Source: Dyadobacter soli (lineage in GTDB: Bacteria; Bacteroidota; Bacteroidia; Cytophagales; Spirosomataceae). Taken from it: a stretch of DNA of 64,000 nt. Positions 26,375 to 35,047 of the stretch are shown here, in pieces. The translations under genes and the position numbers were made by a program. Location: contig NZ_FNAN01000019.1 in the NCBI RefSeq assembly GCF_900101885.1, positions 62,001 through 126,000 of the forward strand, written 5' to 3'. The notes under the pieces were generated by a model, which was given only the letters and a program-made list of their open reading frames with translations, was not told where the DNA came from and searched no databases. The first letter of the stretch is position 1; every line of letters starts with the position of its first letter.

Positions 26375-27322
26375 TCAGCAAGTAGCAGCAACCTGCTTGG
26401 GCTTTCTGTATTTGTGTAAATTAATCAAAAGTACACTGCCCAAAATCACGATCAACCCGGAAATCTGCAAGGGCGTGATAGTTTCGTGGGCGAAGAAAAT
26501 GCCCAGCAGCACGGCTACGACAGGGTTTACGTAGGCATAAGTACTCACTTTGGTGGCGGGCTGCACTTTTAACAACCACACATAAGCACTGAAACCGGCG
26601 ATCGAACCTACGAGGATAAGGTAAGTGGTTGATAGCCAGGCATTAGTCGGGATGGCCGAAAGATTAATGGACGTCCATTCGCCGGATAGAAACGTGCCAG
26701 GGATGAACGCAATGCCGGCAGCCAGCATTTGCCAGGTAGAATTGACGGTGGCGGAGTTGGATACTGAGTTATATTTGGAATACAATGAACCTCCCGCCCA
26801 GGCCATCGAGCTGAACACGACGAGTACCATCGCAAACAGGTCGCGGCTGCTGTTCATCGAGGACATGGTAGCCATTATTTTTTCATAAAACAGCAATATC
26901 ACCCCTGCAAAACCGATTACCAGGCCTACGATGGTGGATTTGTTGCTGAGGTTTTCCGACCATTTCGGCTTATCCAAAAGCACAAACCACAGCGGCGCGG
27001 ACGACACCATAATCGCGACCATTGCGCTAGGCAGGAATTGTTCTACCCAAATAATAGTCCCGTTACCGACAAATAGCAGCAATAAACCCGTCACGACGGC
27101 GGGTTTCATCACTTTCCAGGAAAATACTTCTTCGCCTTGCATCAGGCTCCAACCGAGCATCAATGCACCGGCGATGATGAAGCGGAATGCGCCCAGGAAA
27201 AACGGCGGAAAGCCTTCCAGGGCTCGCTGGATAAAGAAATAGGTGGATCCCCACACGATGTAAACGGTGGCGAATGCCAGTACCACCATGAATGTTGACG
27301 GCGCTTTTGTTGATGTTTGCAT
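26375..27322 (-). CDS. EamA/DMT-family exporter
   Basis: The 315-aa inner-membrane protein has about ten hydrophobic segments in two EamA repeats (ATVYIVWGSTYFFIQRALEG at the start, GSIAGFSAYVWLLKVQPATK in the second). This layout is that of drug/metabolite transporters of the RhaT/YdcZ/EamA group, many of which export amino acids such as cysteine or threonine. The gene follows an Lrp/AsnC regulator by 8-20 bp on the same strand, a common pairing for amino acid exporters. Substrate is inferred, not shown. Confidence 0.85.
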   Translation of the reverse strand: MQTSTKAPSTFMVVLAFATVYIVWGSTYFFIQRALEGFPPFFLGAFRFIIAGALMLGWSLMQGEEVFSWKVMKPAVVTGLLLLFVGNGTIIWVEQFLPSAMVAIMVSSAPLWFVLLDKPKWSENLSNKSTIVGLVIGFAGVILLFYEKIMATMSSMNSSRDLFAMVLVVFSSMAWAGGSLYSKYNSVSNSATVNSTWQMLAAGIAFIPGTFLSGEWTSINLSAIPTNAWLSTTYLILVGSIAGFSAYVWLLKVQPATKVSTYAYVNPVVAVLLGIFFAHETITPLQISGLIVILGSVLLINLHKYRKPKQVAATC

Positions 27323-27329
27323 GGCTACT

Positions 27330-27806
27330 TCATTTTTCTGGTATAACTAATTGTTGCTCTTCCTTGACCGTTTCGAGGACGATCGTGGTGCGTGTGGACG
27401 TGATATTCTGGATTTTGCTGAACTTGTTACGCATCAGTTCCATGAGCGACGCAGAATCGGCCGTGCGGACCTTCACCATGTAGCAGTCGTCGCCCGCAAT
27501 GTGGTGAACCTCTTGTACTTCCGGAATTTTTGCCAGCTCTTTGGCGGTGTTGTTACTACCCATTCCCTCCGACGATTTCATGGCAATGAATGCTAGCAAC
27601 GTTTGGCCCAGCGCAACGGGGCTGATACGTGTCGTATATTTGACGATCACCTGCTTCTGTTCGAGCTTCTTGACCCTTTCGAGCACCGCCGAGGGCGCCA
27701 TTTCCAGCTCACGCGCAAGGTCGGCGTTCGTCATACGCGCATTCTCCTGCATGAGGCGGAGAATGCTGAGGTCGGTTTTGTCCAGAACAATATCTGTACC
27801 GTTCAT
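27330..27806 (-). CDS. Lrp/AsnC-family transcriptional regulator
   Basis: The 158-aa protein (ATG 27806; another in-frame start at 27827 would add 7 residues) has an N-terminal helix-turn-helix (LDKTDLSILRLMQENARMTN, DLARELEMAPSAVLERVKKL) and a C-terminal RAM effector domain (VQEVHHIAGDDCYMVKVRTA). Lrp-type proteins sense amino acids and often control the exporter next to them. Upstream lies an inverted repeat that may be its own operator. Confidence 0.92.
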   Translation of the reverse strand: MNGTDIVLDKTDLSILRLMQENARMTNADLARELEMAPSAVLERVKKLEQKQVIVKYTTRISPVALGQTLLAFIAMKSSEGMGSNNTAKELAKIPEVQEVHHIAGDDCYMVKVRTADSASLMELMRNKFSKIQNITSTRTTIVLETVKEEQQLVIPEK

Positions 27807-27835
27807 ACACTGTGTGATTGGGTTCAAATAGAATT

Positions 27836-27867
27836 ATATTCAAAAATATGGCTTATATTTTGAATAT
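27836..27867. promoter_or_regulatory. Candidate autoregulatory operator of the Lrp gene
   Basis: ATATTCAAAA (27836-27845) and TTTTGAATAT (27858-27867) form a perfect 10-bp dyad spaced by 12 bp, 30 bp upstream of the Lrp start. AT-rich dyads of this spacing fit Lrp-type binding. Confidence 0.55.
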
Positions 27868-28018
27868 AGTTCTTCTATTACAACTATGAGTTCGCAAGAG
27901 TTCGTGAAAAGGAAGATAATTTCGAATTTTATTCGGAGTTGATAGGGTAAATGCGTCGATTGGTAGCTATTATTTATTTCTCATCTTTGTAGGATCTCAA
28001 ATTTTGAACCATACACGC

Positions 28019-29128
28019 ATGAAAAGTCTTGTAATGAGCTTGTTAACTGCATTGCTCTGCATCGCAGCCGCAACAGCGCAAATCGATCCAAAAGCAACGC
28101 CTGAGACGGCGGCGCTCTATCGAAACCTCAAAAAGCTTTCTGAACAACACATTCTTTTTGGTCATCAGCACGCCACGGAATACGGCCACGGCTGGTCGGG
28201 CGATGCGGAGCGCTCGGATGTAAAATCGGTGACGGGCTCGCATCCGGCGGTTATCGGCATCGATTTTATGGGGCTGTCGGGACGGCCCGCGGAGGAGATC
28301 GCTAAAACCGCGGAGGCATTGCGCAAGAATGTGGTGGCGACCTACAACCGCGGCGGCATTACCACCGTGGCCTGGCATTTCGCCAATCCGGCGTCGGAAG
28401 GCGGATTTTATTGGAAAGATGGCGTTTCAAAGCCTGCGATGGCGCTCATCAAGCCGGGCGGTTCGCATCACGAGCAATATAAGCTGATCCTCAAAACCAT
28501 CGCCGATTTCGCCCATTCGGTCAAAGGCAAGGACGGCACGCTGGCCCCGATGATCTTCCGGCCATACCACGAATTCGACGGCGATTGGTTCTGGTGGGGT
28601 AAGGGGCATACTTCGAAGGAGGATTTTATCGCCGTCTGGCGTTTCACGGTCTCATACCTGCGCGACCAGCTGGGCGTGCACAATTTCATCTACGCATTTT
28701 CCCCTGACAATAAATTCACCTCCGAATACGAATTCCTCGAACGTTACCCGGGCAATGAATGGGTGGATATGGTGGGTATGGACAACTACGGCGATTTCGG
28801 CCGGGACGGCAAGTACAATCTCGAAGCAGGCGTGAAAAAGCTCAAAATAGTCTCGGAATATGCCCTGAAAGCCGGAAAGCTGGCCGCATTCACCGAAACA
28901 GGCCTGGAAAGCATTCCCAATCCTGCCTGGTGGACGGAGACATTACTGAAAACGTTGAAAGCCGACAAGTTGCAGCTGGCCTACGTGCTCGTATGGCGCA
29001 ACGATACCAAAAGTCCCACGCATTACTACGCTCCCTTCCCCGGCCAGGTCAGCGAGGCTGATTTCGTGAAGTTTTATCACGATCCTTATACATTATTTGA
29101 AAAGGACTTAAAGGAAGTTTATAAATAA
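28019..29128 (+). CDS. Exported GH26 beta-mannanase
   Basis: The 369-aa product has a signal peptide (MKSLVMSLLTALLCIAAATA, Q) and a single GH26 TIM-barrel domain. Family blocks: LSEQHILFGHQHATEYGHGW, MIFRPYHEFDGDWFWWGKGH (acid/base Glu in HEFDG), and AAFTETGLESIPNPAWW (nucleophile Glu in FTETG). It should cleave beta-1,4-mannan or related glycans outside the cytoplasm. ATG 28019 was chosen over 28004 for the signal peptide. It is followed by two small lipoproteins, not by SusC/SusD. Confidence 0.93.
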   Translation: MKSLVMSLLTALLCIAAATAQIDPKATPETAALYRNLKKLSEQHILFGHQHATEYGHGWSGDAERSDVKSVTGSHPAVIGIDFMGLSGRPAEEIAKTAEALRKNVVATYNRGGITTVAWHFANPASEGGFYWKDGVSKPAMALIKPGGSHHEQYKLILKTIADFAHSVKGKDGTLAPMIFRPYHEFDGDWFWWGKGHTSKEDFIAVWRFTVSYLRDQLGVHNFIYAFSPDNKFTSEYEFLERYPGNEWVDMVGMDNYGDFGRDGKYNLEAGVKKLKIVSEYALKAGKLAAFTETGLESIPNPAWWTETLLKTLKADKLQLAYVLVWRNDTKSPTHYYAPFPGQVSEADFVKFYHDPYTLFEKDLKEVYK

Positions 29129-29237
29129 ATGCGTCGTTTCATAATAACCGGAGGCCGCCTGGTCGTTGACCTGTTATCGTACGGTTACCGTGCGGGCCAA
29201 AGATTTAGATTTAAATAAAATTGCTGTAACAAACATT

Positions 29238-29687
29238 ATGACTTTCACTCAAAAACTCACCAACTGTAAAAACCTTCTTCTTTTGACCGGCGCGCTGATG
29301 ATGTTCGTTGCCGTTTCCTGCGCCCCGAAATACGATCCCAAGCCTGCGCCGACCAGGGCACTTCCCGAGTTGACAACTGGTATAGCCACTTTTAAAGGCG
29401 ACGCGATCGACAATTTCTACCTCAATTTCACAAGCCTGGGCAATGTAGCGATCGAGGAATACGGCATTGTGTATGCGTTTTTGCCCGATACCACCGCGGT
29501 AGACCTCGTCATCGGCGGCGCCTACCCCACGGCAAAATTCACCGAAGCCCCGAAGCTGGGCGCAAATTCAAAGACATTCAACATCGGTTTGCAGGCAGGT
29601 ACGCACACATTATCCTACCGCGCCTACGCGAAAGTGGCCGGTGGTGAAGTGCGCTACGCTTCCAACCGGGTAAACAAGACTTTCTAG
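29238..29687 (+). CDS. Small lipoprotein, paralogue of the next gene
   Basis: The 149-aa form begins at ATG 29238 with a lipoprotein signal (MFVAVSCAPK lipobox region, Cys acylated). The mature part has one beta-sandwich-like domain with IEEYGIVYAFLPD and TFNIGLQAGTHTLSYRAYAK. The upstream start at 29166 would lack a signal sequence. The next gene encodes a related protein, sharing IEEYG and GG(E)V(R/L)YA motifs, so they are tandem duplicates. Function unknown; they are exported and membrane-anchored. Confidence 0.75.
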   Translation: MTFTQKLTNCKNLLLLTGALMMFVAVSCAPKYDPKPAPTRALPELTTGIATFKGDAIDNFYLNFTSLGNVAIEEYGIVYAFLPDTTAVDLVIGGAYPTAKFTEAPKLGANSKTFNIGLQAGTHTLSYRAYAKVAGGEVRYASNRVNKTF

Positions 29688-29788
29688 GCCTCGGTAAGCC
29701 GTTTAATAAACGAGCGATTGCCGCTTGGTGGATAGGTTGGGGGATCGGTGATTGGTGATATTATAATTGCGAAAAATGCGACGCAATT

Positions 29789-30253
29789 ATGGTTATCAAT
29801 CAAAAACATTTCAACTGTACACGCCGGTTTTCCTGGCTGATTATTTTGTTGGCCGGTATCATCACACTTTCCTGCACGAAGCATTCGCATAAGAATGATG
29901 TCAAGCCGGAGGAGAAGATTATGCCCGACATACGCACAGGCCAGGCTATTCTGCATCCGCTTGGCGGATTGGTCGAGAAGTTTAATGTCAATTTCGAAAA
30001 AATAGGGAATGTGCCGATCGAAGAGTACGGGATGGCATACCTGTTCCAAGTTGAACCGACTTTCATGGAGCCAGTCCTCGACGGCCCCAATCCGGTGGTG
30101 AAGTTTAAGGGTGAGCCAAAGCAGGGGTCGATCACGGAAACTGTAAATATCGGTTTCCCTGCGGGCACGCACGCGGTTACATTTCGCGCGTACGTGAAAA
30201 TCAAGGGTGGTGAAGTTTTGTATGCCGAAAACAGCTTCAAAATAAACTATTAA
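29789..30253 (+). CDS. Small lipoprotein, paralogue of the previous gene
   Basis: The 154-aa product has a lipobox-type start (WLIILLAGIITLSCTK) and the same domain as its neighbour: IEEYGMAYLFQVE, VNIGFPAGTHAVTFRAYVK, GGEVLYAENSF. Order of motifs and length match, so this is a tandem paralogue. It ends 4 bp inside the convergent zinc-ribbon gene. Confidence 0.75.
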   Translation: MVINQKHFNCTRRFSWLIILLAGIITLSCTKHSHKNDVKPEEKIMPDIRTGQAILHPLGGLVEKFNVNFEKIGNVPIEEYGMAYLFQVEPTFMEPVLDGPNPVVKFKGEPKQGSITETVNIGFPAGTHAVTFRAYVKIKGGEVLYAENSFKINY

Positions 30254-30699
30254 TCATGCACCGCCCGCTCCGGAAACTTCCGACTGACCAGATGGTAATT
30301 GAACAGCTCCACCAGATCAATGAGGACAGTGTTCGGATCATTCGCGTTTAGGTATGTCCGTACTTTCCGGATGAAATCGTAAAGCGGCTCATAGTACTTG
30401 TGGCCGGTTTCTTCCTGGAAGTCCTGGATCGTGAAGGTGTTGCCCTTTTTCAGGATCATATATACCGCGATGAAAAAATACGAGATCGGAAGCTTGCTGC
30501 CTTCAAGCACGGTTCCGCTTTGCAATGTGGTGCGGAACCGGCATTGCTTGCACTGGAATTGCTCTTTGGGCGCGAGCCAGTAATGATGGGTACCGCCGCA
30601 TTTCTTGCAGACGATCCCACGCCGTAACCTGAAATCCTTGAATGCCTCCGTTGCGATGGTTTCGTTCTTGTAAATATCGATCAGATTGCCCGCTTGCAT
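30250..30699 (-). CDS. Stand-alone IS1595-type zinc-ribbon protein
   Basis: The 149-aa product starts at ATG 30699 (an in-frame TTG lies at 30726). It has the two CxxC zinc-ribbon knuckles and following region of IS1595 transposases (CKKCGGTHHYWLAPKEQFQC, KQCRFRTTLQSGTVLEGSKL), but no DDE catalytic domain follows and no flanking inverted repeats were seen. It may be a degraded transposase or a domesticated DNA-binding protein. It is convergent with the second lipoprotein. Confidence 0.65.
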   Translation of the reverse strand: MQAGNLIDIYKNETIATEAFKDFRLRRGIVCKKCGGTHHYWLAPKEQFQCKQCRFRTTLQSGTVLEGSKLPISYFFIAVYMILKKGNTFTIQDFQEETGHKYYEPLYDFIRKVRTYLNANDPNTVLIDLVELFNYHLVSRKFPERAVHD

Positions 30700-30756
30700 A
30701 GTGAAATGATAGATTGAGAAGTCCAAAGCTAAGAAAAAAGATAATATAATATAAAG

Positions 30757-30834
30757 TCTATCGAATTAATATAGAATATTTTTAGTGGTAAGCTGCCAAA
30801 TCGATCAATCCACGAATTCTATTAAAACGATAGG
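30757..30834. promoter_or_regulatory. Two candidate sulfur-type operators upstream of the encapsulin operon
   Basis: TCTATCGAATTAATATAGA (30757-30775, 19 bp with one half widened) shares its left half exactly with the site at 24361. TCTATTAAAACGATAGG (30818-30834) is a second, looser copy. They lie 266-343 bp upstream of the encapsulin start. The rest of the 400-bp gap is AT-rich; a 78-codon frame at 30901 overlaps the encapsulin start and is not convincing. Confidence 0.45.
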
Positions 30835-31099
30835 AAAATATGCCAAATATTAATCTGGGAAGTTGGTGAAACGGCGAATTTTATTTCTGGTATTTGAGAT
30901 ATGAAAACACTAAATTGGTACAATCTACGGGTGCCGGCCGATTTGGGAAATGGGCTTGAAAAGGGCTGGTGGCAGGTTCTGTGGTTCTTTAAATGCCTGA
31001 TTTATAGTTCACGTATGTTTGTGGTCGCTAATCCGGCCGCGCCCTGGCAATGCTTTGTGGCGCCATACAGCTCGTTTCTCATTAATAATCAAATACAGA

Positions 31100-32020
31100 A
31101 TGGCCAAGTTAAACCAAAATCAAACTGCGCTCGGTGACGTGGCAGCACGGCAACTGGCGATCGCAACCCGTACGGTGCCTCAGTTCGAGGCGATCACGCC
31201 GCGCTGGCTTACGCATTTGCTAAACTGGATCCCCGTGGAGTCGGGCGTGTACCGCCTCAACAAAGTGAAAGAAGGCAGCACGGCGGAGGTAGATTGCTCC
31301 CGTCGCGATGAGCGCGAGTTGCCGCATACTTTTATCGATTATGTCGAAAACCCGCGTGAATACAACCTGACGGCCGTGCAAACGGTGCTCGACGTGCATA
31401 CCCGCGTGTCTGACTTGTACAGCAAACCTTACAACCAGATCAGCGAGCAGCTGCGCCTGACGATCGAGAGCATTAAAGAGCGCCAGGAGAGCGAGCTGAT
31501 CAACAACGGCGAATACGGATTGCTTGCCAGCGTGGCCGACAAGCAGAAAATTTCGACCCGCCTCGGACCGCCCACGCCGGACGATCTGGACGACCTGCTG
31601 ACCAAGGTATGGAAAGAGCCCGGTTTCTTCCTATTGCATCCCCAGGCCATCGCCGCATTCGGTCGCGAATGTACGCGCAAAGGCGTTCCGCCTCCGACGA
31701 TCTCGCTTTTCGGTTCCCAATTCATCACATGGCGAGGCATTCCGCTGATTCCTTCGGACAAGGTGCCCATTGAAAACGGCAAGACGAAAATCCTTTTGCT
31801 CCGTACCGGCGAAAGTCGCCAGGGTGTAGTGGGATTATACCAACCGGGTCTGCCGGGTGAGCAGTCGCCGGGCCTTTCTGTCCGCTTTATGGGCATCAAC
31901 GACAAGGCCATTGCTTCGTACCTGGTGTCGCTCTACTGCTCATTGGCCGTGCTGGTCGACGACGCGATTGCGGTTTTGGAAGATGTAGAAATCGGTAACT
32001 ACCATGAGTACAGATATTGA
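31100..32020 (+). CDS. Family 2A encapsulin shell protein
   Basis: The 306-aa product is an HK97-fold shell protein that self-assembles into a nanocompartment. ATG 31100 gives the expected N-terminus (MAKLNQNQTALGDVAARQLA). Recognisable blocks include TPRWLTHLLNWIPVESGVYR, NPREYNLTAVQTVLDVHTRV, YSKPYNQISEQLRLTIESIK and FLLHPQAIAAFGRECTRKGV, as in SrpI-type family 2A shells. The stop overlaps the cargo desulfurase start by 17 bp, so shell and cargo are translationally linked. No cNMP-binding insertion (family 2B) is present. Loading is by the cargo N-terminus, not a C-terminal peptide. Confidence 0.93.
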   Translation: MAKLNQNQTALGDVAARQLAIATRTVPQFEAITPRWLTHLLNWIPVESGVYRLNKVKEGSTAEVDCSRRDERELPHTFIDYVENPREYNLTAVQTVLDVHTRVSDLYSKPYNQISEQLRLTIESIKERQESELINNGEYGLLASVADKQKISTRLGPPTPDDLDDLLTKVWKEPGFFLLHPQAIAAFGRECTRKGVPPPTISLFGSQFITWRGIPLIPSDKVPIENGKTKILLLRTGESRQGVVGLYQPGLPGEQSPGLSVRFMGINDKAIASYLVSLYCSLAVLVDDAIAVLEDVEIGNYHEYRY

Positions 32021-33767
32021 CGGACTGACGGACGGACTCCCCGGCGGTCTTCCTGGCAATTTTCCCGATTCAGGTGCTTTGGAGCGGCTCGCCAACGAGT
32101 TTTTCAAGGCATTACCAGGCGAAATGCCATCTCCCGTATTCTCGCCGAACCTCGAAGACCACCCGAGGGCGCAGAAAATGCTGGGTATCATTCAGCAGGA
32201 GTTCGGAGACGGGCAATCGCTATCGAACTCGCATTCGCATCAGGATTTTAACCTGGACGAACCGCAAACGAGCCTGCCCGATCCGCACTTTACGGATGGG
32301 CATGTACCACCGTCAGTTGCCGGGGTTGGGGTGTCGCCGGGAAGCTCTGCGCGTTTGCCTTATTCAGGCGCGTCGCCATCGCTGCCGTCCTACTATTTTC
32401 TGAATGAAAATTTCGGAGAAAAACAGCATATCCCCGGTGCCGCTAACTTTTTGCCGCACAGCTATTCGCCATTTTCGCTGAGCAACATTCACGTCGGTAA
32501 CGACCGCGACCAGCTGGGCCGTGCCGTGCAGAGCCCGATCGGGCGGATACCCTTCGATGTGAACCGGGTACGGAGCGATTTCCCGGTTTTCAGGGAACGC
32601 GTGAATGGCAAGCCGCTGATTTGGTTCGACAATGCAGCCACTACCCAGAAGCCGAAACAGGTGATCGACCGGATCACTTATTTTTATGAACACGAAAATT
32701 CCAATATCCACCGCGCCGCGCACGAGCTCGCAGCCCGCGCAACGGACGCCTACGAGGCCGCGCGTGAGAAAGTGAGGGCATTCGTGAATGCGGGTTCGGT
32801 GAATGAGATCGTATTTGTGCGCGGTACCACGGAGGCCATTAACCTCGTAGCCAAAACCTGGGGTGACCAAAACCTGCATGCCGGCGACGAAATCATTGTA
32901 AGCCACTTGGAGCACCACGCGAATATTGTTCCCTGGAAGCAGTTAGCAGACAGAAAAGGACTGGTACTGCGCGTGATTCCGGTAGACGACGACGGCCAGA
33001 TTCTCCTAGGCGCATACGCCGGACTATTGAACCCCAAAACCAAACTCGTATCCTTTACGCAGGTTTCGAATGCTTTGGGAACTGTAACGCCTGCGAAACA
33101 GATCATCGAAATGGCACATGCTGCGGGCGCGAAAGTGCTACTGGATGGCGCACAGTCCGTTTCGCATTTGCGCACGGACGTCACCGCCCTGAATTGTGAC
33201 TGGTTTGTTTTCTCCGGGCATAAAGTATTCGGACCGACCGGCATTGGCGCATTGTACGGAAAAGAGGACATCCTGAATGCAACCCAGCCGTGGCAGGGTG
33301 GGGGAAATATGATTGTGGACGTGACATTCGAGCATATTCAATACCATAATGCACCATCACGCTTCGAAGCAGGCACCGGCAATATCGCCGATGCCGTGGG
33401 CTTGGGTGCGGCGCTCGATTATGTCAACCGGCTCGGTATTGAGAATATCCACCAATACGAACATTTTCTGCTCGAATATGCGACGGGCCTGATGAAAAAT
33501 GTGCCCGGTTTGCGCCTGATCGGTACCGCTAAGGAGAAAGCATCGGTACTATCGTTTGTTCTGGATGGTTACAAAACCGAAGAAGTAGGTGCTGCGCTCA
33601 ACAAGGAAGGCATTGCCGTACGCTCCGGCCACCATTGCGCACAGCCCATTCTGAGAAGGTTCGGCCTGGAAACCACCGTACGTCCCTCGCTGGCATTTTA
33701 TAATACATGCGAGGAAGTAGATGTGTTGGTGGGGACGCTGCACCGGTTGAGTGGGCAGAGGAGGTGA
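32004..33767 (+). CDS. Encapsulin cargo cysteine desulfurase (SufS-like) with long N-terminal extension
   Basis: The 587-aa product has two parts. Residues 1-181 are low-complexity, Pro/Gly/Ser-rich (GLPGGLPGNFPDSGALERLA, SLPSYYFLNENFGEKQHIPG), the cargo-loading domain of family 2A desulfurases. From about 182 the SufS-type PLP fold starts (VRSDFPVFRERV), with PLP Lys407 (VFSGHKVFGPTG) and persulfide Cys545 (RSGHHCAQPILRRFG). It would release sulfur from cysteine inside the shell, with alanine as product. A second, NifS-like desulfurase lies 7 kb upstream without this extension, so the two probably supply different sulfur needs. Confidence 0.94.
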   Translation: MSTDIDGLTDGLPGGLPGNFPDSGALERLANEFFKALPGEMPSPVFSPNLEDHPRAQKMLGIIQQEFGDGQSLSNSHSHQDFNLDEPQTSLPDPHFTDGHVPPSVAGVGVSPGSSARLPYSGASPSLPSYYFLNENFGEKQHIPGAANFLPHSYSPFSLSNIHVGNDRDQLGRAVQSPIGRIPFDVNRVRSDFPVFRERVNGKPLIWFDNAATTQKPKQVIDRITYFYEHENSNIHRAAHELAARATDAYEAAREKVRAFVNAGSVNEIVFVRGTTEAINLVAKTWGDQNLHAGDEIIVSHLEHHANIVPWKQLADRKGLVLRVIPVDDDGQILLGAYAGLLNPKTKLVSFTQVSNALGTVTPAKQIIEMAHAAGAKVLLDGAQSVSHLRTDVTALNCDWFVFSGHKVFGPTGIGALYGKEDILNATQPWQGGGNMIVDVTFEHIQYHNAPSRFEAGTGNIADAVGLGAALDYVNRLGIENIHQYEHFLLEYATGLMKNVPGLRLIGTAKEKASVLSFVLDGYKTEEVGAALNKEGIAVRSGHHCAQPILRRFGLETTVRPSLAFYNTCEEVDVLVGTLHRLSGQRR

Positions 33768-33770
33768 GTT

Positions 33771-33933
33771 GACCGCCGACGGCCGACCGCTGACCGCCGA
33801 TCGTTCGTGTGTGACTTCCAACGCAAAAGACCAATTTTAGACTACAAGAGACATTACCTGATAGTCGCTGAGCATGACCGTCCTACGGAACCAACGCGCG
33901 ATCGGTGGTCGGTGGTCGGCCGTCGGCGGTCAT
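33771..33933. repeat. GGCGGTCGG-type inverted repeat between the cargo gene and epsC
   Basis: TTGACCGCCGACGGCCGACC (starting 33770) is complementary to GGTCGGCCGTCGGCGGTCA near 33915-33933, with about 90 nt between the arms. The arm sequence recurs at 34782-34820 and 34992-35030 and, shorter, at 25884-25920. It could act as a processing or attenuating hairpin inside the operon. Confidence 0.8.
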
Positions 33934-33962
33934 CTCGCTAATCCGCTCATCAAACCACCCCA

Positions 33963-34766
33963 ATGCCATCATCTCTCATCGATCTTCTTAAAAAAACGCA
34001 TCATGCCGAGTGGGAGGCGACTCCCTCCTGGCATGATGCCACAGCCTGGCTCGACGACCTGATCCATTTTCTCTTTCCCAGCAATAATTTGCCTAAAAAG
34101 ACCTCCTATGAAGGTATTTTAAAGAAAAATCAGATCGATCTCGAAAACATCCTGCTCAGTTACCTCGATCCTAAAAAGATTGCTATCGAACAAAAAGTAG
34201 CTTCTTTTTACGATGAGCTGGAAACGATTTACAAAAACCTGCGCCTGGACGCCAGCAAAATCCACGAATACGACCCGGCCGCGACGAGCGTGAACGAAGT
34301 GATCGTGTCGTATCCCGGCTTTTACGCCATCGCGGTGTATCGGATCGCCAATAACCTCAGCATTCTGCAAATTCCGGTGCTGCCGCGCATTCTCACAGAA
34401 TATGCGCACGGCAAAACGGGCGTCGATATCCACCCGGAAGCGACGATAGGCGTCCCGTTCATGATCGACCACGGTACCGGCATTGTGATTGGCGCTACTT
34501 CGGTGATCGGGAAGAATGTGAGTATTTACCAGGGCGTCACCCTCGGCGCATTGCAGGTTGCGAAGGAACTTTACAATACGAAACGCCACCCGACGGTAGG
34601 CGATAACGTCATTATCTACGCGCGGACGACCATTCTCGGCGGCGACACCGTCATCGGCGAAAACAGCGTCATAGGCGGAAGCGTTTTTCTCACCAAAAGC
34701 GTCGCAGCTAACTCGCAGGTGTTTAATACGCATCAGCTGCGCATTACGACCCGTGGTGAAGGGTAG
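33963..34766 (+). CDS. epsC: Serine O-acetyltransferase
   Basis: The 267-aa enzyme makes O-acetylserine from serine and acetyl-CoA, the direct precursor of cysteine. The N-terminal half is helical; the C-terminal half is a left-handed beta-helix with hexapeptide repeats (IHPEATIGVPFMIDHGTGIV, IGATSVIGKNVSIYQGVTLG, RHPTVGDNVIIYARTTILGG). Motifs match the EpsC long form used in family 2A encapsulin loci. It lies 195 bp after the cargo desulfurase, separated by the inverted repeat. Together they would couple cysteine production to encapsulated cysteine desulfuration. Confidence 0.93.
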   Translation: MPSSLIDLLKKTHHAEWEATPSWHDATAWLDDLIHFLFPSNNLPKKTSYEGILKKNQIDLENILLSYLDPKKIAIEQKVASFYDELETIYKNLRLDASKIHEYDPAATSVNEVIVSYPGFYAIAVYRIANNLSILQIPVLPRILTEYAHGKTGVDIHPEATIGVPFMIDHGTGIVIGATSVIGKNVSIYQGVTLGALQVAKELYNTKRHPTVGDNVIIYARTTILGGDTVIGENSVIGGSVFLTKSVAANSQVFNTHQLRITTRGEG

Positions 34767-34781
34767 CGATCGGCATTTTGA

Positions 34782-35035
34782 CCGCTGACGGCCGACCGCC
34801 GACCGCCGACCGCGAATGGTCGACCATAGACCATTTGCTGCTGCGCAGCTGACCATCGACCATGAAGTCTGGATACGATAGCAACGAAAACATGGTCTAT
34901 GGTCAGGCCGCCAGGCCCATCGTCAGGCCGCCAGGCCGATGGTCAGGCCGCAGGCCTATGGTCAGGCCGCCAGGCCGCATGCCACGCTTTCGGCGGTCGG
35001 CGGTCAGTGGTCGGCGGTCATCTCGCTTTTTTCGC
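34782..35035. repeat. Repeat-rich spacer between epsC and the UbiA-PKS gene
   Basis: GACCGCTGACGGCCGACCGC (34782 on) and the reverse-oriented GGCGGTCGGCGGTCAGTGG (34993 on) form a long-range inverted repeat. Between them are TGGTCGACCATAGACCA-type palindromes (about 34816-34832) and four tandem copies of ATGGTCAGGCCGCCAGGCC-like units (34894-34980). A frame read through this stretch (from 34862) is repetitive (VRPPGR) and not real. Confidence 0.85.
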
Positions 35036-35047
35036 TATCTTGGCCCC

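Noticed and set aside
30250..30699. Complete IS1595 insertion sequence
   Set aside because: The DDE catalytic domain and terminal inverted repeats are missing.
30901..31137. 78-codon frame just before the encapsulin
   Set aside because: It overlaps the encapsulin start and has no recognisable domain or clear start signal.
34862..35047. N-terminal extension of the UbiA-PKS protein
   Set aside because: It is a translation of tandem repeats (VRPPGR-like) and precedes the normal UbiA start at 35048.
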